From the NCBI GenBank assembly GCA_964347915.1, contig CAYGAM010000008.1:1-41519 (forward strand): a DNA stretch of 41,519 nucleotides, read 5' to 3'. This stretch comes from CAYGAM01 sp964347915. GTDB lineage: Archaea; Thermoproteota; Nitrososphaeria; Nitrososphaerales; Nitrosopumilaceae. Each line of letters starts with the position of its first letter. Within the stretch, counting starts at the first letter, position 1. Positions 1 to 8,374 of the stretch are shown here, piece after piece. A program made the translations under genes and the position numbers. The notes beneath the pieces are model-generated. The model worked only from the letters and a program-made list of their open reading frames with translations. It ran no database searches and had not been told where the DNA came from.

Positions 1-8
1 AGCATAGC

Positions 9-1079
9 ATGACAGCAGATTCGTACGTCGTAGTCTTTCCCTCAGAGTTTGCGCAGAACATGATGCAGCTTCTTGCATCAAATGTGAGGGCGGCCCTCAA
101 GTCCAAGGAGCTGCTCTTTGACTCGATTGGCAGGGACGGGCCTGTAATTACGGTCAAAGCCCGCGATCCCGTCTTTGCGTCTTCGGCCATATCGCTGCTG
201 TTTGGCATACGGCGCGTGGCAATAGCAACGCGGACGGAATACGACTATGATTCAATACTGAAAGAGATGGCGGAGATAGGCTCCAGGCTGCTGCTCGCAG
301 GCGAGCGCTTTCTTGTAAGGGTGGAAGGCGCGGCAAGGGGATTCGTAACAAAAGATCTGGAAACGGCAGCTGCCGCTGCAATAATCCAAAAAGGCGGCAG
401 CGCCAGGCCGGGCACGGAAAAAAAGCACGACAAGCTGCTGTACACTTTTCTTGCACGGAGAAGCGCGTATGTCTGCATATTCCTGGACGAGGGCCTGGGC
501 GGCATGCCGTACGGATGCCGCGGCAGCGCGGTATGTCCCGTATTCAACGAGCTTTCTGCCGTATCGGCCCTGGAAACAGTGCGGCAGGGATACTCTGCAA
601 GGATGATAATATGCTACCGCAAAAAGAGCGGCCTCCTAAACCTTGCAAAGATGGCAAGCAGAATCATTCCCAGAATGAATGAAAAGCAGATTGAACTGGA
701 ACTGTACAAGACATCAGGCAGCGCGCGCAGCCTCCTCCCGATGGAAATAGCGTTTCATGCCGCAAAAGAGCTTGGCATAAGGCATGTCTCCCTTCCGGCA
801 TCGCCGCTGATCCACGAATCCAGCTGCATAGATGAGATGATATCCAGGACAGTGGCGCAGAATCTTGCGCCCGTGCTGCCGCTGGGCGGAATGGACGAGG
901 GATTGTACCGCGCGGCGCGCGAGATCGGGCTGGAGCGGCACCTTGAACGCATAAGGCGCCTGGGCAGGGCAGGCGGAGCAGAAGGCAGCCTGCAGGACGC
1001 GCTAAAGTCAAAGAGAGCAATATCGCTGCAGGCAGGACCCAACATCCTTCACGACATTCTTGATTCATGCAGGATATAG
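9..1079 (+). CDS. ThiI-like THUMP domain protein with degenerate ATPase half
   Basis: The 356-residue product is organised like ThiI, the tRNA 4-thiouridine/thiamine sulfurtransferase. An N-terminal ferredoxin-like plus THUMP region (about residues 5-165, ending FLARRSAYVCIFLDE) is followed by an alpha/beta half that ends in a stretch resembling the ThiI segment before the C-terminal helix (LPLGGMDEGLYRAAREIGLE). THUMP domains bind the tRNA acceptor end. The PP-loop signature SGGxDS expected after the THUMP domain is not visible; the equivalent region reads EGLGGMPYGCRGS. It may therefore bind RNA without adenylating it, or be a lineage-specific THUMP protein. The start is the ATG 8 nt from the window edge; the glycosyltransferase follows 9 nt downstream, suggesting an operon. 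Confidence 0.6.
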   Translation: MTADSYVVVFPSEFAQNMMQLLASNVRAALKSKELLFDSIGRDGPVITVKARDPVFASSAISLLFGIRRVAIATRTEYDYDSILKEMAEIGSRLLLAGERFLVRVEGAARGFVTKDLETAAAAAIIQKGGSARPGTEKKHDKLLYTFLARRSAYVCIFLDEGLGGMPYGCRGSAVCPVFNELSAVSALETVRQGYSARMIICYRKKSGLLNLAKMASRIIPRMNEKQIELELYKTSGSARSLLPMEIAFHAAKELGIRHVSLPASPLIHESSCIDEMISRTVAQNLAPVLPLGGMDEGLYRAAREIGLERHLERIRRLGRAGGAEGSLQDALKSKRAISLQAGPNILHDILDSCRI

Positions 1080-1088
1080 TGCGGAATC

Positions 1089-2306
1089 ATGAGGATTGGT
1101 CAGTTCATCTATCCATGGGGAAACGGGCACTATACAAGGATGATGCGCTTAAACGAGGCGCTGCCGGACAGCGTGCCGGACTTTGAGCTGCATGCGTCAA
1201 GCAGGCCGCCCATATACGAGAGGCTGCGCGCCAAATTTCAGGACAGGGCGCACAGCGTAATGATGCCTGTTCCCATTGACGGCAGTTTTGGTCCGAGCCT
1301 GACTATGTCGACTGCAAACGTGCTCTTTCCCGTCAGGGGAAACCCGCCGCTGATAAGGCAGATTGCAGACTATCTTAGGAAGGAGAGGGCGCTGTACGAT
1401 TCGCTAAAGTTTGATATCGTGATAAACGACGGCGACATGGGCTCCAACGTGCTAGCCCAGCGGAGGGGCATTCCCAGCCTCTTTGTTACAAACCAGTACA
1501 AGCCAAAACTCTGGAAGTCAAGGTTTTACTTTTATCCCGCGTTGCGCTTTATTGCAAGGCAGATAGCCAAGGCGACCAGAATAATAGTGGCTGACTCGCC
1601 GCCGCCTTATGCAATATCCGAGTACAATCTGAATTTTCCAGACGAATTAAAGGACAAGGTATTCTACGCAGGGCACTATGCTGCGCCCGCCCCCCCAAAA
1701 AAGCCAAAGACTGACATGGAAAGGCTGATCGAGGATGCTGACTTTGGATACTGGATGAGAACAGGCAACAAGTCGACTAACGACGGCACGGGACGCAGGT
1801 ACGAAAAGATCTTTGCCGCCCAGGAGATGAAGGATGAGCGGCGCGTCGTATCGCATGCAAGGAATGATTCTTCGATAGACGCGGTTACGGGACGCGACGG
1901 CGCAAGGTACGGCGTATCAGAGGCGCTGGAAAAAAAGATCGACTGGATTCAGATAGACGTGGGATTTCTCGCAGAGCAGGAAATGGAGTCTGTCCTGAAA
2001 TGCTGCAGGTATGCCGTTGCAAACGGCTCTCACACCGTCCTGGGCGAGATTCTGGGCGGAAAGTCAAAGCCAGTCCTGGGCATCCCCGTGTACGACGAGC
2101 ATACAAACCAGCTTCGCTGGGTTCAAGAGCGCGGCATGGGAATACTTGCAGAAAATACAAGACAGGCCGTAGCCGGCATTGCGCGCATAAGATCAGAGTA
2201 TGCCGGCTTTGAAGAGGCCCTGGCGGACTTTGGCGCAAACTTTGACGGCAATGGCGCGGCAAACACGGCAAGGATGATACCCGAGATGCTTGAAAGCAAA
2301 AAATAG
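1089..2306 (+). CDS. GT-B fold glycosyltransferase (MurG/UGT-like)
   Basis: The 405-residue protein has a GT-B look. The N-terminal Rossmann half begins MRIGQFIYPWGNGHYTRMMR, where GNGH resembles the glycine/histidine loop of MurG-type enzymes. The C-terminal half has AVANGSHTVLGEILGGKSKPVLGIP followed by EHTNQLRWVQERGMGI, the usual donor-sugar (UDP-hexose) binding arrangement of GT1/GT28 enzymes. No membrane segment is obvious. It is probably cotranscribed with the THUMP gene 9 nt upstream. Donor and acceptor cannot be read from sequence; roles in glycolipid or surface polysaccharide synthesis are guesses. Confidence 0.7.
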   Translation: MRIGQFIYPWGNGHYTRMMRLNEALPDSVPDFELHASSRPPIYERLRAKFQDRAHSVMMPVPIDGSFGPSLTMSTANVLFPVRGNPPLIRQIADYLRKERALYDSLKFDIVINDGDMGSNVLAQRRGIPSLFVTNQYKPKLWKSRFYFYPALRFIARQIAKATRIIVADSPPPYAISEYNLNFPDELKDKVFYAGHYAAPAPPKKPKTDMERLIEDADFGYWMRTGNKSTNDGTGRRYEKIFAAQEMKDERRVVSHARNDSSIDAVTGRDGARYGVSEALEKKIDWIQIDVGFLAEQEMESVLKCCRYAVANGSHTVLGEILGGKSKPVLGIPVYDEHTNQLRWVQERGMGILAENTRQAVAGIARIRSEYAGFEEALADFGANFDGNGAANTARMIPEMLESKK

Positions 2307-2456
2307 CCATTCCGTCAAGAGGCTAGTGTCCGGTGCGCGGGCAGATTCGATGGGCGAACTGACCGAAAGGGATGAAGATACAATCCGCGCGCCGGCCAGT
2401 CCATCCGCCGCAACTTTTTGGGAACGCTTTTATGGAAAAAAAAGACACCGTGCCCT

Positions 2457-2756
2457 ATGCCCAGCTGCCCCGAATGCGTGATGCGGGAAAAGAAGAAGGT
2501 TCAGGAACGCTATGAAAGCGAGACGCCCGAAGAGGAACGCAACAGGGACGCCCTGCTTCAGCTTTATGATCAGATTGATCGCCCAATGAAGCTGGACGTG
2601 AAAACAAAGCATTTTGTCTGTCCAAGATGCGGCCTGTACGCCACAAGGGAGCAGGTAGGCGATATCAGGGAACGGCTAAACCAGAGAGAGCGTACAAAAG
2701 AGGACAAGCAGTACGAGTACCAGCAGTGGTGGAAAACGAAAAAAAGCGAAAAATAG
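2457..2756 (+). CDS. small zinc-ribbon protein
   Basis: About 99 residues with two CxxC pairs (CPEC near the N terminus, CPRC at about residue 62) that could hold one zinc as a ribbon. The linker is highly charged and the tail is Lys/Glu/Gln-rich. A TATA-like gcttttatgg centred near 2430 lies 27 nt before this ATG, which supports it over the in-frame TTG at 2418. The next gene starts 9 nt after its stop, so the two are likely an operon. No specific function is recognised; nucleic-acid or protein binding is the usual role of such ribbons. Confidence 0.6.
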   Translation: MPSCPECVMREKKKVQERYESETPEEERNRDALLQLYDQIDRPMKLDVKTKHFVCPRCGLYATREQVGDIRERLNQRERTKEDKQYEYQQWWKTKKSEK

Positions 2757-2765
2757 TGTACGACG

Positions 2766-3122
2766 ATGAGCGAGGTGCCAGGATGGGTCAGAGACCACAT
2801 AAGGAATGTAAAGTTTGAGCCGGCAGGAAGCCAGGATCGCTCAGGCTACATACTGGATATCTTTGAGGCGGACAAAAAAGCCGACGTACAGCTGTACGAG
2901 CCGGTAGAAGACGGCAGGCATATAGTTACGATGGAACTGACTGACGGCGTCAAGGCCGGCAGCCTGGAGAGGGGCGTCGTGTACGAATTTCACTTTGATG
3001 TTCAAAAGGCGCCGCTAAGCGAAAAGGTGGTGCAGTTTCTAAAAAAGGAAAAGGGCGTAGAAATGAGCTCAATATACCAGTTTGTGCTGCGAAGAGTCAA
3101 GGCTGCCGACCAGAAGGATTGA
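2766..3122 (+). CDS. conserved hypothetical protein
   Basis: A 118-residue soluble acidic/basic protein with no signal peptide or membrane segment. Alternating hydrophobic stretches (GYILDIFEADKKADVQLYEP, HIVTMELTDGVKAGSL, VVYEFHFDV) suggest a small beta-barrel, followed by a helix (SEKVVQFLKKEKG). It follows the zinc-ribbon gene by 9 nt. Its 3' end overlaps the convergent SDR gene by 26 nt. I do not recognise a named family. Confidence 0.55.
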   Translation: MSEVPGWVRDHIRNVKFEPAGSQDRSGYILDIFEADKKADVQLYEPVEDGRHIVTMELTDGVKAGSLERGVVYEFHFDVQKAPLSEKVVQFLKKEKGVEMSSIYQFVLRRVKAADQKD

Positions 3123-3894
3123 GGCTGCGGCGAAACGACGATCCGAGAATCGGACCCAGTATGTACGGTATGGTCTGCTTGAGCCACACTATTACTCGAA
3201 CAGGCTGCGGCACTATTATCTCAAGGCGCGGCGAGGACGATGCTGCAACTATGCTGCGCGCAACCCTCTCCGGACTTACTGCGTACCTGTAGCTGGGTTT
3301 TCTGGCAAACGACGGATGGTCAAAGAACCGGGTCCTGACAGTTATGGGACTGACGACCGTTACGCCGACTCCCGTCCCGTAAAGCTCGTGGCGCAGCCCC
3401 TCGGAGAATCCCAGCATTGCATGCTTTGACGCGCAGTATGCAGCCATGCCCGGCAGTCCCATGCTGGCAGCCACAGATGCTACGTTTACTATATGGCCGG
3501 CGCGCCGCTCAAGCATGCCCGGCAGAAAGCATTTCGTGCAGTATACCATTCCCAGATAGTTTGTAGCAGTCTGGCTCTCAATCTCCTGTACCGTAGACTC
3601 GGAGACCGTGCGGTGCACGGCATAGCCCGCATTGTTCACCAAAATATCAACCTGCCCGAATTTCCCGAGCACCTCGCCTGCCATCCTTGACACCTGTTCC
3701 TTGTCGGAGACATCGCATGTTGCGATCTCGGACTTGCCTATTCCTGCCAGGTCTTCTCTTGCAGATTCAAGTTTTGCCTGGTTTCGCGCAACCATTACTA
3801 CTCGGGCTCCTTTTTTTGCAAACGCAAGCGATGCGGCGGCTCCTATTCCGGACGATGCGCCGGTAACCACCACTATCCTGTCCCTCAGGTTCAA
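3097..3894 (-). CDS. short-chain dehydrogenase/reductase (SDR)
   Basis: Classical SDR of about 265 residues. It has the Rossmann glycine motif TGASSGIG, the NNAG motif, the catalytic serine in NVASVAAS and the YCASK catalytic Tyr/Lys pair, so it should reduce or oxidise a carbonyl/alcohol with NAD(P). I place the start at TTG 3894, giving LNLRDRIVVVTGAS, because this TTG overlaps the stop of the upstream membrane-protein gene (TTGA), implying translational coupling. A longer reading from 4014 would add a Cys-rich leader that is simply the upstream gene read in another frame. The C terminus carries a hydrophobic segment (VIVWLKQTIPYILGPILG) that may attach it to the membrane. Substrate is unknown; lipid modification is a guess from the partner gene. 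Confidence 0.85.
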   Translation of the reverse strand: MNLRDRIVVVTGASSGIGAAASLAFAKKGARVVMVARNQAKLESAREDLAGIGKSEIATCDVSDKEQVSRMAGEVLGKFGQVDILVNNAGYAVHRTVSESTVQEIESQTATNYLGMVYCTKCFLPGMLERRAGHIVNVASVAASMGLPGMAAYCASKHAMLGFSEGLRHELYGTGVGVTVVSPITVRTRFFDHPSFARKPSYRYAVSPERVARSIVAASSSPRLEIIVPQPVRVIVWLKQTIPYILGPILGSSFRRSLNPSGRQP

Positions 3895-4916
3895 CTTTGG
3901 TTTCGATAGCTGGCCTTGGTATATTTGCCTAGTGCGAGCCGAAAGAGCAGAAACCACGTTACTGCAATGGGAACATAGTACGTGGCTATCCGCCACGCTA
4001 TTACCGCATTCCACTCCGGTATGGTTTCGTCCGCATCAAAGTCAAACGGATTGAGGTTGTGCAGGTATGCCACGATGCCAAACTCGGCCAGCCCCGATCC
4101 TCCCACCGTGATAGGCAGGTTGCCTATTGCATTGGCGCCCATGACCGCCATGATGGAATCAAACGCGCCTATCGATATTCCGATGCCGGATGCAATTATC
4201 ATAAACGATATCCCGTAGAATATCCACGATGCAAGGGACAGCCCAAAGCTTCCAGCAAAGACTTTTTTGGATTCGCGCTTGCCCATGTTTTTTCTGGACA
4301 ACTCGCACACCTCGCGCATCCACGTATTTGTCTGAACGGCGTACTTGGAGCCGCGCTCCCCGCCGAACCTGGCTGCCAGGGATTTCAGTGTACGCGGAAG
4401 CTGAAACGTGCGCCTGGAAGAGAGAAAGAAGAGTATCATCCATACTGCGGTTACCAGGATTCCGGTGGAGAGTATTATGGCAGCTACGGTATAGGCGCCG
4501 CTGAGCAGCGCAATGACGCCCGCCATTATTGAGAGCAGCCCGCCGGCCAATACCTCGGTTACGATATCCAGTATGGCAATCCACATGGCCTTTGCAGGCG
4601 GAATGTTCTTCTTGTGCATCCAGTACAGTACGACAAACTCGGCTCCTACAAACATCGGCGTTGTAAACTTGATAAACTCGCTGCCTATGCGGACGCCCTG
4701 CATTCTCCACAGCGAGTCTACCGTGCCGGCATAGCGCGTTACCAGGTACGCAAATTTTATTCCCTGCAGTCCGAGCTTTGCCATCATTGCCAGAACGGCC
4801 AGCGCAAACGGAACAGCTCCGACCGCCAAAATATCCTCCAGCTTAACGTCAAACTGAACTGCTATTATGATCAACGGGATCATGCTGGCCAAAACGGCCG
4901 CCAGGCGCCAGTTCAT
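3891..4916 (-). CDS. YbhN/UPF0104-type integral membrane protein (LPG synthase TM-like)
   Basis: A 341-residue polytopic membrane protein with about eight hydrophobic segments. The features typical of the lysylphosphatidylglycerol-synthase TM/flippase-like family are present, including FKFTTPMFVGAEFV-like and NAIGNLPITVGGSGLAEFG segments. Members are thought to move or modify lipids or polyprenyl-linked sugars. The start is ATG 4916, 25 nt from a TATA box (4937-4945) shared with the divergent GPN-loop gene. The SDR gene overlaps its stop codon, so the pair may act together. Exact function is unknown. Confidence 0.75.
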   Translation of the reverse strand: MNWRLAAVLASMIPLIIIAVQFDVKLEDILAVGAVPFALAVLAMMAKLGLQGIKFAYLVTRYAGTVDSLWRMQGVRIGSEFIKFTTPMFVGAEFVVLYWMHKKNIPPAKAMWIAILDIVTEVLAGGLLSIMAGVIALLSGAYTVAAIILSTGILVTAVWMILFFLSSRRTFQLPRTLKSLAARFGGERGSKYAVQTNTWMREVCELSRKNMGKRESKKVFAGSFGLSLASWIFYGISFMIIASGIGISIGAFDSIMAVMGANAIGNLPITVGGSGLAEFGIVAYLHNLNPFDFDADETIPEWNAVIAWRIATYYVPIAVTWFLLFRLALGKYTKASYRNQS

Positions 4917-4936
4917 CTTTGCGCTTTGTTTGATTC

Positions 4937-4945
4937 AAATATAAG
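4937..4945. promoter_or_regulatory. shared, near-symmetric TATA box for divergent genes
   Basis: The sequence aaatataag reads as a TATA box on both strands (cttatattt on the minus strand). Its centre at 4941 is 26 nt from the plus start at 4967 and 25 nt from the minus start at 4916, the expected archaeal spacing for leaderless transcripts in both directions. Promoter activity is inferred. Confidence 0.6.
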
Positions 4946-4966
4946 CTAATAAAGCTGCGCTAGGGC

Positions 4967-5722
4967 ATGAAGGCGATCTTTATCGAAGGGACGGCAGGCG
5001 CTGGAAAGTCGCTTTTGGCCGCCAAGCTCAAGGAGCAGTACACTGCAAACGGCGCCTTTGCGTCCGTGCTGAACCTGGATCCCGGAGTGGAAGAGCTGCC
5101 GTACGCGTGCGATGTCGATGTGCGGGACATGGTGAACGTACCGGACGTAATGCGGGATTATGATCTTGGGCCCAACGGCGCGGTAATAGCTGCAAACGAC
5201 ATCATTGCGTCCAGAATGCCGCTCCTGCAAAAGGAGATTGATACTGTAAATCCGGACTATTTGATAGTGGACACTCCCGGCCAGATTGAGCTCTTTGCAT
5301 ACCGAGTCAGCGGACCGCTCATCGTGCAGGAGATGGCAGCGGACCAAAAGGCGAGCATATTTCTCTACGACGGCGTCCTTGCAAGCAGTCCGACAAACTT
5401 TGTATCCATCACGCTGCTTGCCGCATCCATACAGCTGCGCCTGGGAATGCCGGCAATCAGCATAATTACAAAGACTGATCTTATCGAAAATGAGCTGCAG
5501 GATATCCTTGAATGGTCGGATGCGCGCGCGCTGGAAAGATCGATATCGCGCCATAGCCGGGGCGAAATGTATTCGCTTGCATCAAGCATGCTGCGCGGAC
5601 TGGACATTGGCGGCTTTGTAGGAGAGATGATTCCCGTATCGAATGTTACCGGAGAGGGCATGCCCGCCCTGGGAGCCGCACTGAGCAGAATACTTAATCT
5701 TGGCGAGGAGGTGGAAGACTAG
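4967..5722 (+). CDS. GPN-loop GTPase (Gpn1/XAB1 family)
   Basis: A 251-residue P-loop GTPase. Walker A GTAGAGKS is at residues 8-15, the family-defining Gly-Pro-Asn insertion is in DLGPNGAVIAAN, Walker B/G3 is VDTPGQIELFAY and G4 is TKTDL. Archaeal GPN proteins are homodimeric GTPases; eukaryotic relatives help assemble or import RNA polymerase II. Transcription starts at the shared TATA box, and thrB begins 1 nt after its stop. Family assignment is secure; the archaeal role is not well defined. Confidence 0.93.
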   Translation: MKAIFIEGTAGAGKSLLAAKLKEQYTANGAFASVLNLDPGVEELPYACDVDVRDMVNVPDVMRDYDLGPNGAVIAANDIIASRMPLLQKEIDTVNPDYLIVDTPGQIELFAYRVSGPLIVQEMAADQKASIFLYDGVLASSPTNFVSITLLAASIQLRLGMPAISIITKTDLIENELQDILEWSDARALERSISRHSRGEMYSLASSMLRGLDIGGFVGEMIPVSNVTGEGMPALGAALSRILNLGEEVED

Positions 5723-5723
5723 C

Positions 5724-6635
5724 ATGGAGAGCGCAAGGGCAAGAGCGCCGTCTAGCACTGCCAACATGGGGCCGGGCTTTGACGCGTTTGGAATGGCGCT
5801 GGATGCATTCTGGGACGAGGTTGCCGTATCAAGGAGCAGCGGCGGCATTGCCATAGATGCGGACGGCTCTGTTCCGGCTGATCCGGAAAAGAATACTGCG
5901 GGAGCAGCGGCTGGTACGGTAATGAAGCAGTACGGCATTGAGGGCGGCGTCAATATCAAGATAAGAAAGGGTGTTCCTGCGGGATTCGGGATGGGGAGCA
6001 GCGCGGCGTCTGCAGCGGCAGCCGTTGCAGCCCTTGATGAGCTCTTTGGGCTTGGCATGAGCAAAAGCGAGATGGTGCGGCATGCAGGAGCGTCAGAGTC
6101 TGCAAGCGCAGGAGCTGCCCACTATGACAACGCGGCAGCATCAGTTCTTGGCGGCTTTGTGCTGGTGCGCACCATGCCCTTGAGGCTTTTGCATCTTGAG
6201 CCTCCGAAAGACATGGCGCTCTGCCTGGGCATACCAGATATTGCTGTTCCAGAGCGCAAGACGCAGGTCTCGCGCAGCCTGATTCCAGGAATGGTGCCCG
6301 TATCCGACATGACCAAAAATTTGGCAAATGCGGCAGTCATGGCGGCAGGGTTTCAGCGGGGCGATACCGGCGTCATATGCGAGGCTATGCAGGATGTCAT
6401 AGTCGAGCCTGCAAGAAAGCAGATGATACCGGGGTATGACGAGGTGAAGCGGCGCGCGCTTGATTCGGGCGCCCTGGGATTTGCGATAAGCGGCGCCGGT
6501 CCCACAGTTATTGCATTTATGAGAAACGAGTCTCAGCGCGTTGCGGACGCGATAAGAGAGGGCTTTGCAACTTCGGGCACAAACTGCCGCACCATTCTGT
6601 GCAGGCCGTGCGGTGGCGCGGAATGCGTACGGTAG
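5724..6635 (+). CDS. thrB: homoserine kinase
   Basis: GHMP-family kinase of 303 residues that phosphorylates homoserine with ATP on the route to threonine. Visible motifs are the N-terminal ARAPSSTANMGPGFDAFG, the ATP-loop GVPAGFGMGSSAASAAAA, and the C-terminal glycine motif ALGFAISGAGPTVIAF. The start ATG lies immediately after the GPN-loop gene, and the gene overlaps queC by 13 nt, so three functionally unrelated genes share one transcript. Homoserine kinase is favoured over other GHMP members by the N-terminal motif and length. Confidence 0.88.
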   Translation: MESARARAPSSTANMGPGFDAFGMALDAFWDEVAVSRSSGGIAIDADGSVPADPEKNTAGAAAGTVMKQYGIEGGVNIKIRKGVPAGFGMGSSAASAAAAVAALDELFGLGMSKSEMVRHAGASESASAGAAHYDNAAASVLGGFVLVRTMPLRLLHLEPPKDMALCLGIPDIAVPERKTQVSRSLIPGMVPVSDMTKNLANAAVMAAGFQRGDTGVICEAMQDVIVEPARKQMIPGYDEVKRRALDSGALGFAISGAGPTVIAFMRNESQRVADAIREGFATSGTNCRTILCRPCGGAECVR

Positions 6636-7297
6636 CCGTATTCAGCGGCGGCATAGACTCCGCATGCATGGTGTCCTGCATGGATGCCGGCGACGGCATT
6701 TACGGAATTACGTTCCGGTACGGGCAGAGGGCCGGAAAGGAAGTGGACGCAGCTGTCAAGCTGGGACGCATGCTTGGTCTGGAGCAGCACAGGATTGTTG
6801 ACATCTCGTTTATGAAGGAGCTGTACCAGGGGACAAACCTGCTGACAGATTCTGCCGGAGCTATTCCAGAGCAATTCGAGTACAGCGTGGTCGTGCCTGT
6901 TAGAAATGCGGTCTTTCTCTCAATAGCTGCCGCCTGGGCCTACTCTGTATCCGCCGAGCGCGTAGCGTACGGGGCGCATGCCGAAGACGGGGCAAACTAT
7001 CCCGACTGCAGGCCGTCGTTTGCGGACAAGCTTGAGGATGCATTGCGCGAAGGGGAGCTGGACGGCATAAGGGCCGGACTTCGAAAAAAGATCAAATTTT
7101 GGAGCCCGGCTCATGACAAAATGTCAAAGAGCGATCTGCTAAGGCGCGGATACGACAGGCTGGGCGACGCCATATTCGAGTCGTGGAGCTGCTATCTGGA
7201 CGGCGACGCGCACTGCGGAAGGTGCGAATCGTGCAGGAACCGCAGGCTGGCCATGGCGTCGGCCGGAATACCGGACGGCACTGCGTACGAGGCATGA
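6623..7297 (+). CDS. queC: 7-cyano-7-deazaguanine (preQ0) synthase QueC
   Basis: A 224-residue PP-loop ATPase converting 7-carboxy-7-deazaguanine to preQ0, the base inserted into archaeal tRNA before conversion to archaeosine. The PP-loop FSGGIDSACM lies at residues 6-15. YPDCRP and the zinc site ESWSCYLDGDAHCGRCESC near the C terminus are diagnostic of QueC. The chosen ATG at 6623 leaves a 13-nt overlap with thrB. queE and folE lie about 2-3 kb away on the other strand. QueD is not in this window. Confidence 0.93.
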   Translation: MRTVAVFSGGIDSACMVSCMDAGDGIYGITFRYGQRAGKEVDAAVKLGRMLGLEQHRIVDISFMKELYQGTNLLTDSAGAIPEQFEYSVVVPVRNAVFLSIAAAWAYSVSAERVAYGAHAEDGANYPDCRPSFADKLEDALREGELDGIRAGLRKKIKFWSPAHDKMSKSDLLRRGYDRLGDAIFESWSCYLDGDAHCGRCESCRNRRLAMASAGIPDGTAYEA

Positions 7298-7399
7298 GGC
7301 TCCCTGCTCCAGTGCAGTTTCTGACGCATTGGTTCCGCTGCATAAAGGCATAGTCCCAATACGGCAAATGCCGCAATGCGCGCATTCTTTGCCGCCGTT

Positions 7400-7744
7400 T
7401 TAGCGCAGAATCCGCTTTTTAAGAATAAAGCCGCGGATTACAATGTACCATCCGCCAAAGACTGCTCCGACAAATCCGTAAAAGACCCAGTTTGATATGG
7501 ATGCTATGGGCGAGCGGATTGCCGCTTCCAATGCCAAAAACTCGTCAGAGTGTATGTTTATTCCGGCCCACGACTCTAGCGCGGCGCCGTATCCCATCGC
7601 GCCCGCTATATTGCCCAGCATCAGATCAGTGAGCTCGCGGGCTACCAGCATTGAGACTGCAAGCACGATTCCAAACTCAATGGCGTACCATGTCCAGTGC
7701 GGCCACGACTCTCTTGGAATGTGAACATTGTTGTGTACTCCCAC
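7400..7744 (-). CDS. small membrane protein, unknown function
   Basis: A 114-residue protein with hydrophobic segments at about 20-36, 43-57 and 82-108, and a short basic tail (LKKRILR). The start is GTG 7744: a TATA-like aaataaatac on the minus strand (about 7765-7776) is centred 27 nt upstream. The outer edge of the inverted-repeat element at 7790 lies only about 14 nt beyond this TATA box, so the element abuts the promoter. The 102 nt between it and queC, which is convergent, hold nothing I recognise. Confidence 0.6.
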   Translation of the reverse strand: MGVHNNVHIPRESWPHWTWYAIEFGIVLAVSMLVARELTDLMLGNIAGAMGYGAALESWAGINIHSDEFLALEAAIRSPIASISNWVFYGFVGAVFGGWYIVIRGFILKKRILR

Positions 7745-7789
7745 GTGATGTGCCGGGCGCCGTCTGTATTTATTTCAAGCTTCAAGAAG

Positions 7790-8113
7790 TGTTAAGTTTG
7801 CGGTAGCTCGTCAGGACTGTTAAGCGTCGGTAGTTGATTCTGCGCAGATAGCCAAATTTTTGACGAGAAAATCGATATCATGGGTTTGATACTGGCGATT
7901 ACAAATATTGTCGCCGAAAATGGGCGATTTGTGCGCATAATTTCGCTTTGATGCGACATTGCTTTTAACCTGGAGCGTGAGTGCATGACTAAACCGGTCA
8001 ATAGGATGGCGGCAGGAATGCGAGTATTTGATAAGAAATAGAATATCATAATAATACAGAATGCACCAGCTGCCGACACTTAACAGTCCTGACGAGCTAC
8101 CACAAACTTAACA
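7790..8113. repeat. MITE-like element with 47-bp terminal inverted repeats
   Basis: The left arm 7790-7836 (starting tgttaagtttg) is the reverse complement of the right arm 8067-8113 (ending caaacttaaca) at 43 of 47 positions; all four differences are transitions. Each arm contains an inner second copy of tgttaag/cttaaca. The interior (about 230 bp) is AT-richer and has no convincing gene; a 95-residue minus-strand reading spans it but resembles no family. No target-site duplication is evident. Its size and structure fit a non-autonomous transposon relic. It sits between the promoter of the membrane-protein gene and a broken zinc-finger gene. Confidence 0.7.
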
Positions 8114-8125
8114 GTTCCCAACTAA

Positions 8126-8374
8126 ATGACAATACTGGTGATCGATAAGGATGCAAACAAGAAGTATATCTGAGCAGGTCTTCAAAACCCCGCTTGGAAG
8201 GCGCCCAAGAATTGCGGTAATGAGTTTGAGACTGCAAGGCAGCTGGCCATATATCGTTGCCACGGCCAGTTTGAAATGAGTGAGCTTGATCCCGAAGCCG
8301 TAGAGCCCGTAAGACAGGACATCAAGGAGTGGCATGCCGAGCTTGATGCGCACTGCGCAAAGCACGACGATTGA
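8126..8374 (+). pseudogene. broken C2H2-like zinc-finger gene with in-frame TGA
   Basis: One reading frame begins MTILVIDKDANKKYI, meets TGA at 8171-8173, and continues without a gap as AGLQNPAWKAPKNCGNEF... to a stop at 8372. The second part has a finger-like core (CGNEFETARQLAIYRCHG) and an acidic helix ending ELDAHCAKHDD. A single TGG-to-TGA change would explain the stop. The gene starts 13 bp from the end of the inverted-repeat element, which may have removed its promoter. It could instead be a short protein from an internal ATG. Confidence 0.45.

Noticed and set aside
3895..4014. N-terminal Cys-rich extension of the SDR (MECGNSVADSHVLCSHC)
   Set aside because: It is the upstream membrane gene read in another frame; the TTG overlapping that gene's stop is a better start.
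7792..8079. 95-residue minus-strand protein within the inverted-repeat element
   Set aside because: Its C terminus is simply the inverted repeat translated; no promoter spacing and no recognised family.
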